NCBI GenBank assembly: GCA_009760855.2
Contig: WPIO01000051.1
Location: 2,037,501-2,101,500, forward strand
DNA length: 64,000 nucleotides
Direction: 5' to 3'
DNA from: Cristatella mucedo
Taxonomy: Eukaryota > Bryozoa > Phylactolaemata > Cristatellidae
Each line of letters begins with the position of its first letter. Within the stretch, counting starts at the first letter, position 1. The notes beneath the pieces were generated by a model. It did no database searches. It saw only the letters and a list, made by a program, of their open reading frames with translations, and was not told where the DNA came from. Of the stretch, positions 51,901-62,770 are shown one piece after another. Position numbers and translations under genes: made by a program.

Positions 51901-54900
51901 ATGCATATACAGATCCCGTAAATTTAGTTTTTGGTTGTATAGTTGCCTCACTTGTGAGCACGGCCTGAGAATAGGCTGCCGTCATTTCACTATATTGGCT
52001 CTTGCTGCGGTACCGATTAATTTTGGCAGCATGTCCTGCAACCTCAGACCTCAGCCGCTTGTTTCTGCATGCCTGCTGCATAAGCTTAGCCCTTTCCCTA
52101 GCACTTTGCAAGCCATGGCATCCGTCTGAAGAGTTATTTTGTTTCTTCCCCTCTTGAATTCCAGGTCCTTCTGTGCATCGCAGCCACCATATGCATTCTT
52201 GTTTACACGGTGAAGGCGTGGAGCAGGTTCCACTGGCGCATCGTCTTCGTTGTCTCGGTAACGCTCTTTCTCATCAGCATCCCGTGGACGTGGATGCATC
52301 TTTACAAGGTAGGCAGCAAGTTCGTGGGACGTTGCACCTGCCGCGGGATGTGAGTGAGCAGGTGCACATGCACGCACGGCGGCGGACCTGCGAGCAGCTC
52401 CTTCCGCCGTCGGGCTCGTCCGCTCCCTGGCCGGTCAACCGTGTGGCACTGCAGGCGCCACCACGATCGTCGTAGAGCAAGCTAGCCGAGAGGATGATGC
52501 GCTCGGACATGGACAAGCCAACGGAGTGCGACCCCGAGAAGGTCTCCTTATTTGCTCTCTGGTCTGGCAGGGAGCACAAGTGCGCAAAGTACTACGAGGA
52601 CCTTGTCGTCGATCCTCTGTGGGAAGTCAAGCCGACCGAGGTACACTCTGCCGGGCCGCATCTGCCGTCCTGCTCGCCTCACCTTCACCCTCCCTCCCCG
52701 GCCGGTGCAGGCGGACGCCGCCGTGCCCGGCCTTTCGGCAGGGGCGGCGTCTGCACTGTAATTGTGGCTTGTGCCGAAGGCGTGACATGGGCAGATCACG
52801 GCCTGCCCTTGTCCACCTGCTTGGCTTCTCGGCTTTTGCCTTCGGCTGGTCGGCTGCTGGCAGGGCTCGTAACTGTACTCGTGAGCGACTCGATGGCTTT
52901 AGCCGCTGAAGTGAACTCTTGGCCAGAGAGAGGATCCTGAAGCCGATCTGATGCTTTAAATGGAGCTCAGTGAAGCTTAGAAGTGGTGCAACGTGGCAGC
53001 CGTTGGCGCCCGTGCTCGTGCGCGCTCGCACGTGCATGTGCACACATGCACATGCACAGGCTCTCAAGTGCACGCGTGCGCATCACTAAGAATAGCTAAT
53101 AATAATAATAATAATTCACTTGATAAAGCGCCTTCAGAGAACTTAATCTCTCTCTAGGCACTTTACATTTGCTGCAAAGTGAAATGCAATTGAATGGTAA
53201 GTAAAATCATGCTTGAAAAACAAACAAAATGAATAGTATGGTTAGGGGTGACATGCACAGGGTCAGCATGCAAATGTGGTTAGTGGCAGCATGCACAGTG
53301 TCAGCACGCATAAGCACATCAAGGACGAATCACAGGGACCCACTAAATGCTGTCCTGAATAGGTGTGTTTTTAGGTTCATTTTAAATGTGGTCAGGTCGG
53401 GGGATGTTCTGACGCAGGTCGGGAGGGAGTTCCAGGCTGTGGGAGCATACAAACTAAATGCACGGTCTCCAAAGGATTTAAGGTTTGCGCATTGTCGCAT
53501 AGTAAGCTCCAAGGTAAAGTTTGAATCAAATCACCTGGTAATAAATTTAGCCAAGTGCAAGCATGAGTGAAACCTCACAAAGCAATTCGATTTTCTCTAG
53601 GTGGCTCCGGGGTCGTGAGCTGGAGCCAGTCAACCGGCACAGATTGCTGGCAAACCAGAGCTATTACTTTTTTATTTATTGTGTGCTGTCGCTAGAGTTT
53701 TTGATTTGGTCTGAGGTAGGCTAATCGTGTTTCTGTAGGCTGCTGACCCACTACGACTCGCCTGGTTCTCATGTCTCCCGACAACTAGGGGCCTGCATGC
53801 AGCCGACTTTCGACAGTAAGCCGCTCAGTATTCCGTGTTGTAGCTCATCAATGGAAAGTACTGTATATGATCACTACCATTAGCTGATATGGTCGCAGGT
53901 TCTACTTTGGAGACTGGCCTGTTGCATTCGGTGTTTGTTAGCACGCTGGCAGCCTGTGGGTGGTGTGGGCTTGGTTGAGGCTGTGGTAAATACGCACTTC
54001 CAGAGAGCAGTTGGGAGGGCTCTTGATAGAAGGCGTTAAGTCGAGTTTCACCTTCGGCTAAATGCCACTTAATATTGTGTTCACCACAAGCTCATAGGCG
54101 GTCAGGCTATGTGCGTTCTTGTGCTCACTTGGGTGACATAAAGATCTGCCCCCCCCCCCCCCCCGTTGTAAATTGAGCACAGCTCTCTTTATTGCTACCA
54201 CCAGGCAGGCCCTCGAATTCTGCAAAGCAAAGAAAGTTTGAAAGCACCGACAGTCATGGAAGTATGTAGGCTAGAAGTAGGCTGCCAAGGACGGCAGAAA
54301 GGAAGTGACAACCAGCAGAGCAGCCAGCATACAAGACTCAGTTGCTTATGAATTGTGGAAGAGAGCTGACAAGTCCAGAGCCGGCTGAGTAAAAGCATCT
54401 GTCACCAACGGGTTCAAATAGGCAAAAATGGCTGCTGTGAAGATCTTAGGTCATGCGATGAGTGTAGTGCTACTGTATCGACACCACAGCTAGTCCAGTC
54501 AACCAAATGTGTATTCCCCAAGCACCAACTCTCCCACCTTTACCAGATTTCCTTGATGCTGGATTTCTGAGTTTCGCATCGTTTCTTGGCTACTGTCCAT
54601 CGATTCAGTTTCATTCCCCGGCTGTGCCTTTGAGATTGCAAGGATAGATAGCATGGCAGATTTCAAGTTAACAAGTTCTATCGATATTCACTTTGTGGAC
54701 TTGCCCGGCTTCTTACCAAGATAGTGTTTACGGGACACTGTGGACATCTACTGGCTCAGGAGTTGTGTTGCTCTTTTCGTATGGACAAACTAGGTTTAGA
54801 AGCAGACCGCCACAAAATTCTTGCTCGCTGTCGTATTCTAGGCTGATGATGGTTCCTTTTGCAATATCAGCATGCACACGTGTACCCTAGGCTGCCAAGC

Positions 54901-57900
54901 CAGCACTGGCCTCTTTACTCTCGATGTGCTGCTGACGTGCGAGCCTGTTATTCACTGCTGGATGCAATTCAGGGAAGCACAGCGTCCGATATGACCTTTC
55001 TTACGAACGAGGACCAACCCTAGTCAGACCTGCTTTAGCCTATTCGGCCATTCTCGAGCAAATCGTTTTAGTTCTTTGCTTGTAAATTGAAGTATCATAG
55101 TTGTCAGGCACTTGCGGGGGGGGGGGGTCCACATAGCTCCACATGTGTCTAAGGTATGCGTGCATCAGGAGTGCAGTGGAGGCTTGGGACTAAGCAGAAG
55201 CCCTCTGACTTAAGGGCAGCACAGCCGGATCGGTCGAGAGGTATAATGTTCTAAATTTGTTGTTTTAAGTACCCTATTTGCCCTTAATGTGTTGCGAATG
55301 TATGTGGCTCGATGGAGATGGCATTGTGGTTTAGGCTGCTGCCACGAGGAGGCCATGCTCATTGACAATAAAGTGGCAGTGAAGTATCTACTAGCTGGCC
55401 ACTCTCTGTAGCCCCCCCCTTTTGGAGGGATGCCTTAACCGTTGGCATAGCCAGGAGTGTTTTGAAGGCAGGGGTGAACCTTGTCCATGTTGCTGAAGGG
55501 AGAACACAGGCAGGCGAACAATTCTGGGTCGTTAAAGTGCAGAACTGTATTATCGCCTCCTTATCTGTGCCTTAATGGGTCCTGTGGTGGTGGCTGAGTG
55601 GTTAGTTTTACCTGATCTGGGCTCCGGATTTATGACTGTGAGTCCATTGGTGGCTTCGATTGTCACTTGTAGATTGATGTTGCATCGCAGCTAATTGATC
55701 AATCGAACTCAACCCTACTACTAGGTAGCAGCCTTGCTTGGACATAACCCTCTCCGAACACACAATGCCATCACAACACCACAGAGTGGCTCTGAACGTT
55801 TGCAAGTCATGTGAGCAGTCGAACCAACCAGTTTTGATCATGCAGAGGGGTGCTACAGGGCCTAAAGCTCCCGTCGAAGGACTGCGGAGACACATCTTGG
55901 TCAAGATCATCAAGGTTTTCCAACAGCATTTTTGTTGTTGTCTTAAATCCGTTTTATGCTTTTCTCCTCGGCTATGGCAGTTTCCTAGACATCTGCCTGC
56001 ACATGTACTACGTCGCCGATGTCGAGTCATTACAGATAAAGCCATTTGATTTCTGTTTCACTGAACGTATCTCGATGGTTCATTGTATATGTAGTAGTTA
56101 GTATGTAGCTGTGTGTATGTGTCACAAAACCCTACGTGACCTTGTTGATTGAAGCCTGCGGTGTACACGGGCCTCATCGTGCTGGTGCTATATTTGAAAT
56201 GCCGACCTTGCTTGCACATCTTGCACATCCAGAAGCCCGATTTCAACTACCGAATGCTTTTCCTCTGTGCACTTCTTAAGGAAGCTAGAGTCTGCTCGTT
56301 TCTGTTCGAAGGAAGCTATGGGAAGCTCATGGCACGTGTTTCTGCATTGACCTGTCATAGGTAGAACTCGTATGCGTTTTGGGAGGATTTCCAGCACGAA
56401 AAGGGTACGACAACGAAATGAGGGTGTTCAATCACCGGTTAGAGTAGATCTAATTAGCAGGACTGCGTGGCAATGACCTTGCTGCGACCACTACCTACTT
56501 TCTCACAGCCTACTGCAAGCCTGTTGAAGCGCACAGAATTGTGTGCATCGGGCATTCTGCTGCCGTGGGCCTATTGAGGCGAGACGGTGTTAAAATATCT
56601 CGGTTTAAGTTCTTTAGTGTACCACACCTGCATCCTCATAAAAGACATTGATGCAGGCAGGGGGAGGGCTTTGTGTTTGTAGGGTGTCTTTACCAAGAAG
56701 CTGTCATGTTGGAGGAAATGTCTTTTATACATACTGCTTACAAGCTTTGTAAGACAGAAGACACATAATTAGAATAATAATAATAATACACTTGATAAAG
56801 CGCCCTCGGAGAACTCAATCTCTTCCTAGGCGCTTTACATTTGCTGCAAAGGAAATGCGATCGAAAATGGTGAGCAGCATCATGCTTGATGAATAACATG
56901 GTTATGGGTGACATGCACAGGGTCAGCATGCAAATATGGTTAGTGGCAGCATGCACAGTGTCAGCACGCACAAGCACATGAAGGACGAATCACAGGGATC
57001 CACTAAATGCTTGCCTAAATAGGTGCGTTTTTAAGTTATTTTTAAATGTGGTCAAGTCAGGGGATGTTGTGACAAAAGTCGGGAGTGAGTTCCAGGCTTT
57101 AGAAGCATACAAAGTAAGTGTACGGTCTCCAAATGATTCGAGATTTGTACGAGGTATTGGTAAACAGTTAAATTCCGAAAAGTGGGAGGTACGATGCTTG
57201 GCCCGGTGGGAAAGTAGATCTGATAGATAGGCTGGAGCCAAAGAATGAAGGGACCTAAAAGTGAGCAACAAAACCTTGAAGTCAATCCGTTGCTTGACTG
57301 GTAGCCAGTGCAGGTCGGCAAGGAGTGGTGTGATGTGGCAACTGCGACGCTCACGACAGACAAGCCTAGCTGCAGAGTTTTGCACCACTGTTATCGCCTA
57401 GGCCAACAAGCAGTGATGATATTTGCTTACTTCAAGCTGTTTACTTTTCTCATGCCCGTGTAGCCTGTACAGCCTCAGACTGGTTTAAGCAGTGCATCTG
57501 TAGCTCGACGATGGCGGGGAGAACCTGACAGCTAGTTGTGCGCACCAACGCACACTTGGAGAGCAAGTTGGCAGCCTGAGCACCCTGCTACCACCTCCAT
57601 TAGTTGGCTGCTGCTCGGGAGTTGTATCTCATGGCAATGAAGATATCTTGGTGGTTATGCTAACACACACCACGGCCAGCATTTGTTTAGTGTATCAAGC
57701 TATATAGTTTCAGCAATTCTTCCAGGGACATGCTTAGAAATGTCTCAAATTGGCTTTTGCGTAATTTGGATTGATGATTAAACTATTTAGTAAAATGTCG
57801 TCGTGTGGTTGGGTACATAATATTTGTGAACATTAGTTAGCTTCAGTGTCATAGACATTTATCTGTGTCCCCAGCTTCAGTGTCGTAGACATCTGTCTGT

Positions 57901-60875
57901 ATCCCTATTGTTGGCTGAACCCTGTCTATCCACTTTTGGTGCTGCCCTCCCTACCATCACCACCGCACCCACTGCTCCTGATGCTAGTCTATCAACGCTG
58001 CTCACCGTACCGGCTTTTGTGATTACATGTGCGCTATTCTCAACATTTGGTATGCTATGTTGCCAGCTATATTAATCGGCCGGCTTTTGGACTCAGCTAA
58101 TGCATATAACTGGCCAAACTAATATGAGGGTAGCAGTAAAAAGTAAAATAATATTAGCTGTTTTAACACCCTCATTTGTATAAGCAGCATAAGGGCCTTA
58201 ACGGCTATCACCATCGCTTGCTTTTGGCTATAAACGATCGCCGACCGCAGGATTTGAATCCACGACCTCGATTGGAAAGAGCGAGTACCTTACCTCCTGT
58301 TATGCAGGGCCGTGGATGTAAAACGTGCTGTTAGCTTGTCCAGTTGTGCTTATTGTAGATGCTGCTGATGATCTCATGCTCATAGCTTCACACTGTGCAC
58401 CTTACACAACTAACTGGTTGCCTGCTTTTCACGGTTCTAGCAGAGCTTGCTAGCAGATAGCTTGGCTGCTCAAAGGCACGATGCCCACTCACCTGGTCTA
58501 GTTTGACTGTAGTAGTATGGTGTCACCACCGATGGACTTCGAATTGGGTCTGTCATCACTAATGCCAACTGCTTGTTTTCGAATTGAGTCTGTCATCACT
58601 AATGCCAGCTGCTTGTTCTATAGATGGCTCTTATATGAAACATGACAGCTCATAAGTTTTCCTTTTTTTATTGTAACTCAAACACAAAGCCACACAAACA
58701 TAAAGTGAGTGTTATTCTGGAGAGTTTTGTGGCGCACTGAGCCAACAGATATGATGCCATGGAGCAAAGAGAGAGGAAGAAGTGTCGCTGAGTCAGAAGG
58801 GCAGTCGAGGAAGTGAACAGCATGGAAAATTAATAGCTCATCACCACTGGAAAGTATGTGCCACAGTCGGTAGCAGGAGAGATATCGTTACATAAAAATT
58901 GTGGAAATCAGTTTTGCATTCGAAGGCCTGCTGAGTAAAAGCTTCTGTTGTAAACGGTCTTCAAGTGAGAGAATTGAGAAGCCAATTTATTTACCTGAGA
59001 GGATCTGAGGGCGTGAGGAAGCTGAATCTGGTTCAGTAGTTCAATTAGGCGTGAAAGACTTAATCCATGTCAGGTTTTGTAGGTCAGAACAAGAATTGTG
59101 TGGATTGCAGGTCCTTGATCAAAGGATATATACATAGCTGAATTTCTTGGATTTCTTTTAGCAACCGTACAGCCATATTACTCAAAATTGTAGAGGCTTA
59201 AATGGATTTTTCGGTTATTGCCAATGTTGCATCGCAGTAGTCCCGTGTAGACAGAACCAATAAGTGAGTAAGATCTTTATCCTGCCACCCCTAACTAATC
59301 ACCGAATCTATTGTAAGTAGTTCTAATCTAGGATCTTTATTGAAAATGATGACTAGCTGTGGTGATCTTCTTAACGGAATTGTAAGAGCCAAACAGTCAC
59401 AAAAACTCATTTAACATGGCATGTGGACATTTTCATTGCTGTGCACTCAAGAGTACTTGCCCCTGGATCTTTGTCAAGGTGGTTAGGTGCTAGCTTTTAA
59501 GTACCCAGGTCTTAGGTTCGAGTCCTGCTGCTGGCAGTTATTTCCCTCTGCAAACTGGGTGGATGCCATTAATGCCCCTCTGCCCCTATATACGTGTTAA
59601 TGAGGCTGTTGAATTAGCCAAATTTTACCGATGTGGCAGTAGTACTGCACATGGCCATCACAGTCGGGGGGGGGGGGGAAGTGAGGCGTATATCGAGATT
59701 GTCACTGCTTTGCCCCAGGATGTCCCGCGTGCATGTTGCCTTGGCAATGCTGTGCATAGTCTCCTTCTGCATGCCGCATGAAAATGACTTGCTTCCCTGG
59801 GAGCCTGCATATTTACCTGTAATGTTTGTGTCAGCTGCATTCGACTTGCTTCTCCACCGTGCAGGAGCAAACCGCTGCGCTTGCTACTTCAGGCCATTGC
59901 CGTAACCGTTGTCGAGTTTATCTGGAAGCCACTGGAGAAGATGGGAAAGCCGCTGGGCACCTTTTTTGGCGGACTCATGGAGCATGTTCCGTGGTTGCTG
60001 CGCCCGTTCGTGCTTGTCTTCATGCTCCTGGTCATCTGCTTTGTTGTGATCATCTGTGCACGCTACCGTTTCTGCATTACACCCTTCATCGTCTTCGAGC
60101 CGACCGCTCCTCAGCATCCGCAGCCGGTAGCTGCTGGCAGCAATAACTTGCCTCAGGTCCGTGCTCGCCCGCCGCTGCAGCTGCAGCCCGGCGGCTCGGG
60201 CATGCGATGCGGCCGCCCCTTGTCCTCCCGTGTGTACTGTCCTGCCCGGCGGCTCCCTTTTGCCTGCTGCTAGCCATCTTTACTCGGCCATCCGGTGCGC
60301 TAGCAAGCACATCCCGTGCACACCCGTGGACGTGTGGGCACGCATGATTGCACCGGGTGCACGTGTGCTAGCATGGTTAGGCTCGCCTCGTGCCCGTATT
60401 GACCGACCTGAATTATTAAGTTGCTCGTGGGTTACGCTCTCTGCATGGCTGTTCATCCTTGTATCTTCAGGATACCTTCGATGCCATCGTATCCGTGCAA
60501 GAGGCTGTGTCCAAGCTGACGATTCATGACGCTGAGAGCAAGCGACGGTCTGCAGACATCAAGCTTGCACTGGACGCCCTAATCGGCCGAGGCAGCAATG
60601 ACCGGCCAGCGCTGGAGGCGGCCGTCGGCTATGCGACCCACAGGTTGGACATGTCAGCCGCTGGCGACCGGAAAGGCAGGCAAGCAGACGTGGCGACCGT
60701 TGGTGGCATGGCGGCTGCAGCTCCGCACGACCTAGGCGACTGTGATGGTAGTGGCACGCCTGCGACTGCTGTTGGACACATTGAGCAGCTCGACCACCTC
60801 GTCCTGACGGTGGAGGACATCGACAAGACCGTGGCTTTCTATTGCAAGCTGGGCATGCGGCTGGAACTGTTCAAG
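47031..60875 (+). CDS. CLCC1: CLCC1-like ER chloride channel fused in frame to a glyoxalase/VOC domain (gene span, 3' incomplete)
   Basis: Seven exons join with matching phases: 47031-47190, 49085-49197, 51168-51386, 52165-52308, 52476-52640, 59893-60156 and 60471-60875. Together they give 490 codons with no stop. Residues 1-13 form a signal peptide, followed by the DPHDML motif typical of CLCC1. Two membrane segments lie at about 165-183 and 187-211. The luminal/cytosolic motif CAKYYEDLVVDPLWEVKPTE follows, and a third membrane segment lies at about 304-325. CLCC1 proteins form anion channels in the endoplasmic reticulum. Exon 7 continues from a charged helical tail (residues 356-390) into a VOC start (about 459-490) with first metal-ligand His464, resembling GLOD5. 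The frame leaves through donor AAG|GTAAGA, so further exons lie beyond the window. The CLCC1 part is well supported. The fusion is inferred from an unbroken exon. Confidence 0.8.
48215..48300 (+). mobile_element. LINE-A 3' tail in CLCC1 intron 1
   Basis: GTAAAGCGCATAGAACGAGA, TTGAGTTCTTTGAGGGGGCT and an ATT-rich end. Confidence 0.8.
48988..49026. repeat. 13-bp tandem repeat, 3 copies
   Basis: TAGTGACTGCCAC occurs three times in a row without change, 59 bp before CLCC1 exon 2. Confidence 0.95.
49085..49197 (+). CDS. CLCC1: CLCC1-like exon 2: luminal segment
   Basis: The acceptor TTTCCTCCAG completes the split Gly codon of exon 1. The exon encodes a luminal segment containing DAIFMRRFVRMLLKELSYE, which corresponds to the conserved NPVFxRxLxKxL helix of CLCC1. 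The donor is GAG|GTAAGC, phase 0. Confidence 0.75.
50008..50330 (-). mobile_element. LINE-A 3' end in CLCC1 intron 2
   Basis: The reversed family tail (AATAATACAGCACTTGATAA), 3' UTR and the start of the RT coding end (GTCAAGTCAGGGGATGTCGT). Confidence 0.85.
50440..50590 (-). mobile_element. SINE-A copy in CLCC1 intron 2
   Basis: On the minus strand: TGGTCTAGCGATTAAGGTAC, B box GGGCTCGAGCCC, AAGCGCCTGAATAGAGATAC and CTCTCGGGGCGCTATATAAA. Confidence 0.85.
50655..50702 (+). repeat. (GT)n with the conserved TTTATGCATATACAGAT flank, short copy
   Basis: (GT)n followed by TTTATGCATATACAGATCTC, the start of the flank seen at 37.9 and 51.9 kb. Confidence 0.8.
51168..51386 (+). CDS. CLCC1: CLCC1-like exon 3: luminal domain
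   Basis: The acceptor is probably CGTCTCTGTAG|GGTGAA. A second in-phase AG, 12 nt downstream (exon from 51180), is possible. The exon encodes the luminal region with ALQKFAVPDSG and YHPILKWLSDYGPYL, aligning with the LxEIQKFLN and WKWRFEDSFG region of animal CLCC1. The donor is ACACAG|GTGTGA, phase 0. Confidence 0.75.
51735..51960 (+). repeat. Long (GT)n with conserved 3' flank in CLCC1 intron 3
   Basis: About 160 bp of GT with a few GC and CA changes precede TTTATGCATATACAGATCCC and TTGGTTGTATAGTTGCCTCA, which match 37973-38035 almost base for base. Confidence 0.9.
52165..52308 (+). CDS. CLCC1: CLCC1-like exon 4: membrane segments 1 and 2
   Basis: The exon lies between acceptor TGAATTCCAG and donor TACAAG|GTAGGC and has 48 codons, phase 0. 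It encodes two hydrophobic segments separated by a short basic/aromatic loop (KAWSRFHWR). This matches the paired membrane helices of CLCC1. It ends in WTWMHLYK, like the WNWFYLYK motif of the family. Confidence 0.85.
52476..52640 (+). CDS. CLCC1: CLCC1-like exon 5: loop with CxKYYExLxVxP motif
   Basis: The acceptor is CGATCGTCGTAG|AGC; the TAG before it is in frame, so the exon cannot start earlier. It encodes KLAERMMRSDMDKPTEC and the signature CAKYYEDLVVDPLWEVKPTE, which is strongly diagnostic for CLCC1. The donor is GAG|GTACAC, phase 0. A 7.25-kb intron full of repeats follows. Confidence 0.87.
53095..53520 (-). mobile_element. LINE-A copy in CLCC1 intron 5
   Basis: A plus-strand (TAA)n at 53097-53117, then the reversed 3' UTR and RT end (minus strand: FGDRAFSLYAPTAWNSLPT). 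Confidence 0.88.
53521..56771. other. CLCC1 intron 5, no further gene recognised
   Basis: It contains a poly(C) run (54151-54165), a poly(G) run near 55117, a hAT-like terminus (TTGGCATAGCCAGGAG at 55442) and a piece near 54340-54420 resembling the minus-strand LINE-B at 58.9 kb. Open frames are short. Confidence 0.4.
56772..57400 (-). mobile_element. LINE-A copy with 132 open RT codons
   Basis: From a (TAA)n tail the 3' UTR leads into an uninterrupted frame on the minus strand (SAARLVCRERRSCHITPLLA, DLHWLPVKQRIDFKVLLLTF, KAWNSLPTFVTTSPDLTTFK). It is among the best-preserved LINE-A copies here. The copy is 5' truncated. Confidence 0.9.
57401..58149. other. Intronic, one 34-bp tandem duplication
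   Basis: AGCTTCAGTGTCRTAGACAT-type units occur at 57839-57872 and 57873-57906. No other supported feature. Confidence 0.5.
58150..58312 (-). mobile_element. SINE-B copy
   Basis: On the minus strand: B box GGATTCAAATCCTGCGG, CGATCGTTTATAGCC, GCAAGCGATGGTGATAGCCG and GGCCCTTATGCTGC. Confidence 0.75.
58538..58617. repeat. 40-bp tandem duplication
   Basis: TTCGAATTGRGTCTGTCATC followed by ACTAATGCCARCTGCTTGT occurs twice in a row with two differences. Confidence 0.9.
58675..59100 (-). mobile_element. LINE-B copy, diverged
   Basis: Minus-strand similarity to 160-560 of the first LINE-B copy (CTCCAGAATAACACTC, the TATGTGCCACAGTCGGTAGC-type block and the CTGAACCAGATTCAGC block). Confidence 0.65.
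59465..59625 (+). mobile_element. SINE-B copy, diverged
   Basis: AAGGTGGTTAGGTGCTAGC, B box AGGTTCGAGTCCTGC, then CTGCAAACTGGGTGGATGCC and AATGAGGCTGTTGAATTAGC. Confidence 0.7.
59664..59680. repeat. Poly(G) run
   Basis: About 14 consecutive G within CLCC1 intron 5. Confidence 0.9.
59893..60156 (+). CDS. CLCC1: CLCC1-like exon 6: amphipathic helix and membrane segment 3
   Basis: The acceptor CTTGCTACTTCAG|GCC sits in phase 0. The exon encodes AIAVTVVEFIWKPLEKMG, GTFFGGLMEHVPWLLRPF and a third membrane segment (VLVFMLLVICFVVIIC). This is the order seen after the PPTK motif of CLCC1. A Pro/Gln-rich stretch leads to donor CCTCAG|GTCCGT. The donor is only fair. Confidence 0.87.
60471..60875 (+). 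CDS. Fusion exon: CLCC1 cytosolic tail running into VOC/glyoxalase start
   Basis: The acceptor TGTATCTTCAG|GATACC is in phase 0, and 135 open codons end at donor TTCAAG|GTAAGA. Residues 356-390 (for example SVQEAVSKLTIHDAESKRR) are helical and charged, fitting a channel tail. Residues about 459-490 (IEQLDHLVLTVEDIDKTVAF, YCKLGMRLELFK) match the first beta-alpha unit of the vicinal-oxygen-chelate fold as in GLOD5, with His464 in the first metal-ligand position. An in-frame ATG at 60708 could start a separate GLOD5-like protein. The remaining VOC exons are not visible up to 64,000. Confidence 0.72.
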
Positions 60876-61805
60876 GTAAGAAAAGGCCCCCCTAGCTTCC
60901 AGGCATGTCCGGGCCGACGAAGCTGCCCACGAACGTAGAATAATGCCACCGGCGGTTTCCGGTCAGTGCGCACTCGGTTTTAGTTTTCTTGCCAGTAAAT
61001 AGATATCCTGACAGCAGCCGGTCTGGCTGTGAACCCTCTTTTGCTCGGCGGGTCATTTCCTGCTGGGCGTCAGTAGTCTTGAGCTGGTTAGCATTGGTGG
61101 GACCCCGAAATTGAGGCTGGCTATTCGGTCTTTCGTTGGTACCAGTCCAATCCTCTAGAGGCCACGGCCTAGGATCTGGTTCAAACGCTCCTCAGCCGAC
61201 TGACGGACTGATTTTGTAATCGATTCATCGGGATGCATTTCTACCTATTACTTAGTGGACGCCCCTTAGGATTTCATGCCAGAAAGCCGAATAGCGCCTA
61301 CACAATATCAGGTATTGGATGGTGGCAATGGAGACCAGGCGGTCATGTAGAGGCAACATAACCAAGGCACACCTTAACAACTAAAGGAAAAATATTAGCA
61401 GTAGTAAGGCTAAGCATAAAGTATTGCATCAAGCGTTTGGGGTTGTTGTTGGCAGTTTCTTTAAGGTTTGTGTTTTGGTTTGCTCTGGGACTTTTCTTTG
61501 CATGTATCGAGGCAAAATATTGAGTCAGTTGTGGTAAGATAATAGTGCTGTAGATAATAGTAGTATTGTGTGCATGAGTGCGCCTGTCTTGCTAAACTGC
61601 AAACGAGTTGAAGCACTTGTACAGTATTCAGCAACCTGTAATTATTAACTGGCTTGCAGAAGTAACTCGAACAGGAACTTCTTTCGTCTGCGACTCAGGA
61701 ATTTGCACTCCGTTTGACTAGCGTCTTGGCTCCTGCCTAGCAGCAGGAACCCTGCACTCTGATTCGCTAGCCAAGGTCGAGGGGGGAGGAGAGCCCTGAG
61801 TCCTT
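60876..61805. other. Intron after the fusion exon, no next VOC exon found
   Basis: I searched by eye for a GLOD5-like second exon with FGxQKxNLH or PGSxDxCF patterns and saw none here or up to 64,000. Confidence 0.4.
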
Positions 61806-61839
<34 letters not shown>

Positions 61840-62122
61840 CACTTAATAAAGCGCCCTCAGAGAACTCAATCTCTAGGCGCTTTACATTTGCTGCAAAGGG
61901 AAATGCAATTGAATGGTGTGTAATATCATGCTTGATAAACAAACAAAATGAATAACATGGTCAGGGGTGACATGCATAGGGTCAGCATGCAAATGTGGTT
62001 AGTGGCAGCATGCACAGTGTCAGCACGCATAAGCACATGAAGGACGAATCACAGGGACCCACTAAATGCTGTCGTAAATAGGTGTATTTTTAGATTCTTT
62101 TTAAGAGTGGTCAGGTCAGGGG
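61806..62122 (-). mobile_element. LINE-A 3' UTR copy (first of two in tandem)
   Basis: (TAA)n at 61806-61838, the reversed tail and the full 3' UTR. The sequence then jumps back to an earlier 3' UTR position at 62123. Confidence 0.88.
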
Positions 62123-62770
62123 ATGAATAACATGGTTAGGGGTGACATGCACAGGGTCAGCATGCAAATGTGGTTAATGGCCGCATGCACAGTGTCAGCA
62201 CGCATAAGCACATCAAGGAAGAATCACAGGAACCCACTAAATGCTTGCCTAAATAGGTGCGTTTTAAAGTTATTTTTAGATGTGGTCAAGTCAGGGGATG
62301 TTGTGACAAAAGTCGGGAGGGAGTTCCAGGCTTTGGGAGCATACAAACTAAATGCACGGTCTCCAAAGGATTTGAGGTTTGTACGATGTAGTGGTAAACT
62401 GTTGAACTCCGAAAAGCCGGTGGTACGATGCTTGGCCTGATGGGGAGTATATCTGAGAGATAGGCTGGAGCCAAAGAATGAAGTGACCGTAAAGTGAGTG
62501 ACAAAACCTTGAAGTCAATCTGTTGCTTGACTGAGAGCCAGTGCAGGTCGGCGAGAAGTGGTGTAATGTGGCAACTGCGACGCTCACGACAGACAAGCCT
62601 AGCTGCAGAGTTTTGCTCTAGCTGTAATCGCCTGATCGCACATCTTGGTAGGCCAATAAGCAGTGAGTTGCAGAAGTTGAGACGGGATGTCACGAATGCA
62701 TTGACCAACTTGGACGTCGTATCCTTCTTTGAGCCCTTCGAGCTAGTGATTGAAAGCCAACAGTGCAGTT
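62123..62770 (-). mobile_element. LINE-A copy with about 140 open RT codons (second in tandem)
   Basis: Restarting at GAATAACATGGTTAGGGGTG, it runs through the 3' UTR into an open minus-strand RT frame (VNAFVTSRLNFCNSLLIGLP, ARLVCRERRSCHITPLLADL). The head-to-tail pair repeats the arrangement at 19.0-20.3 kb. Confidence 0.88.

Noticed and set aside
51358-52129. Cys/Val- and Thr/His-rich frames of 100-190 codons
   Set aside because: They are translations of the (GT)n repeat in CLCC1 intron 3.
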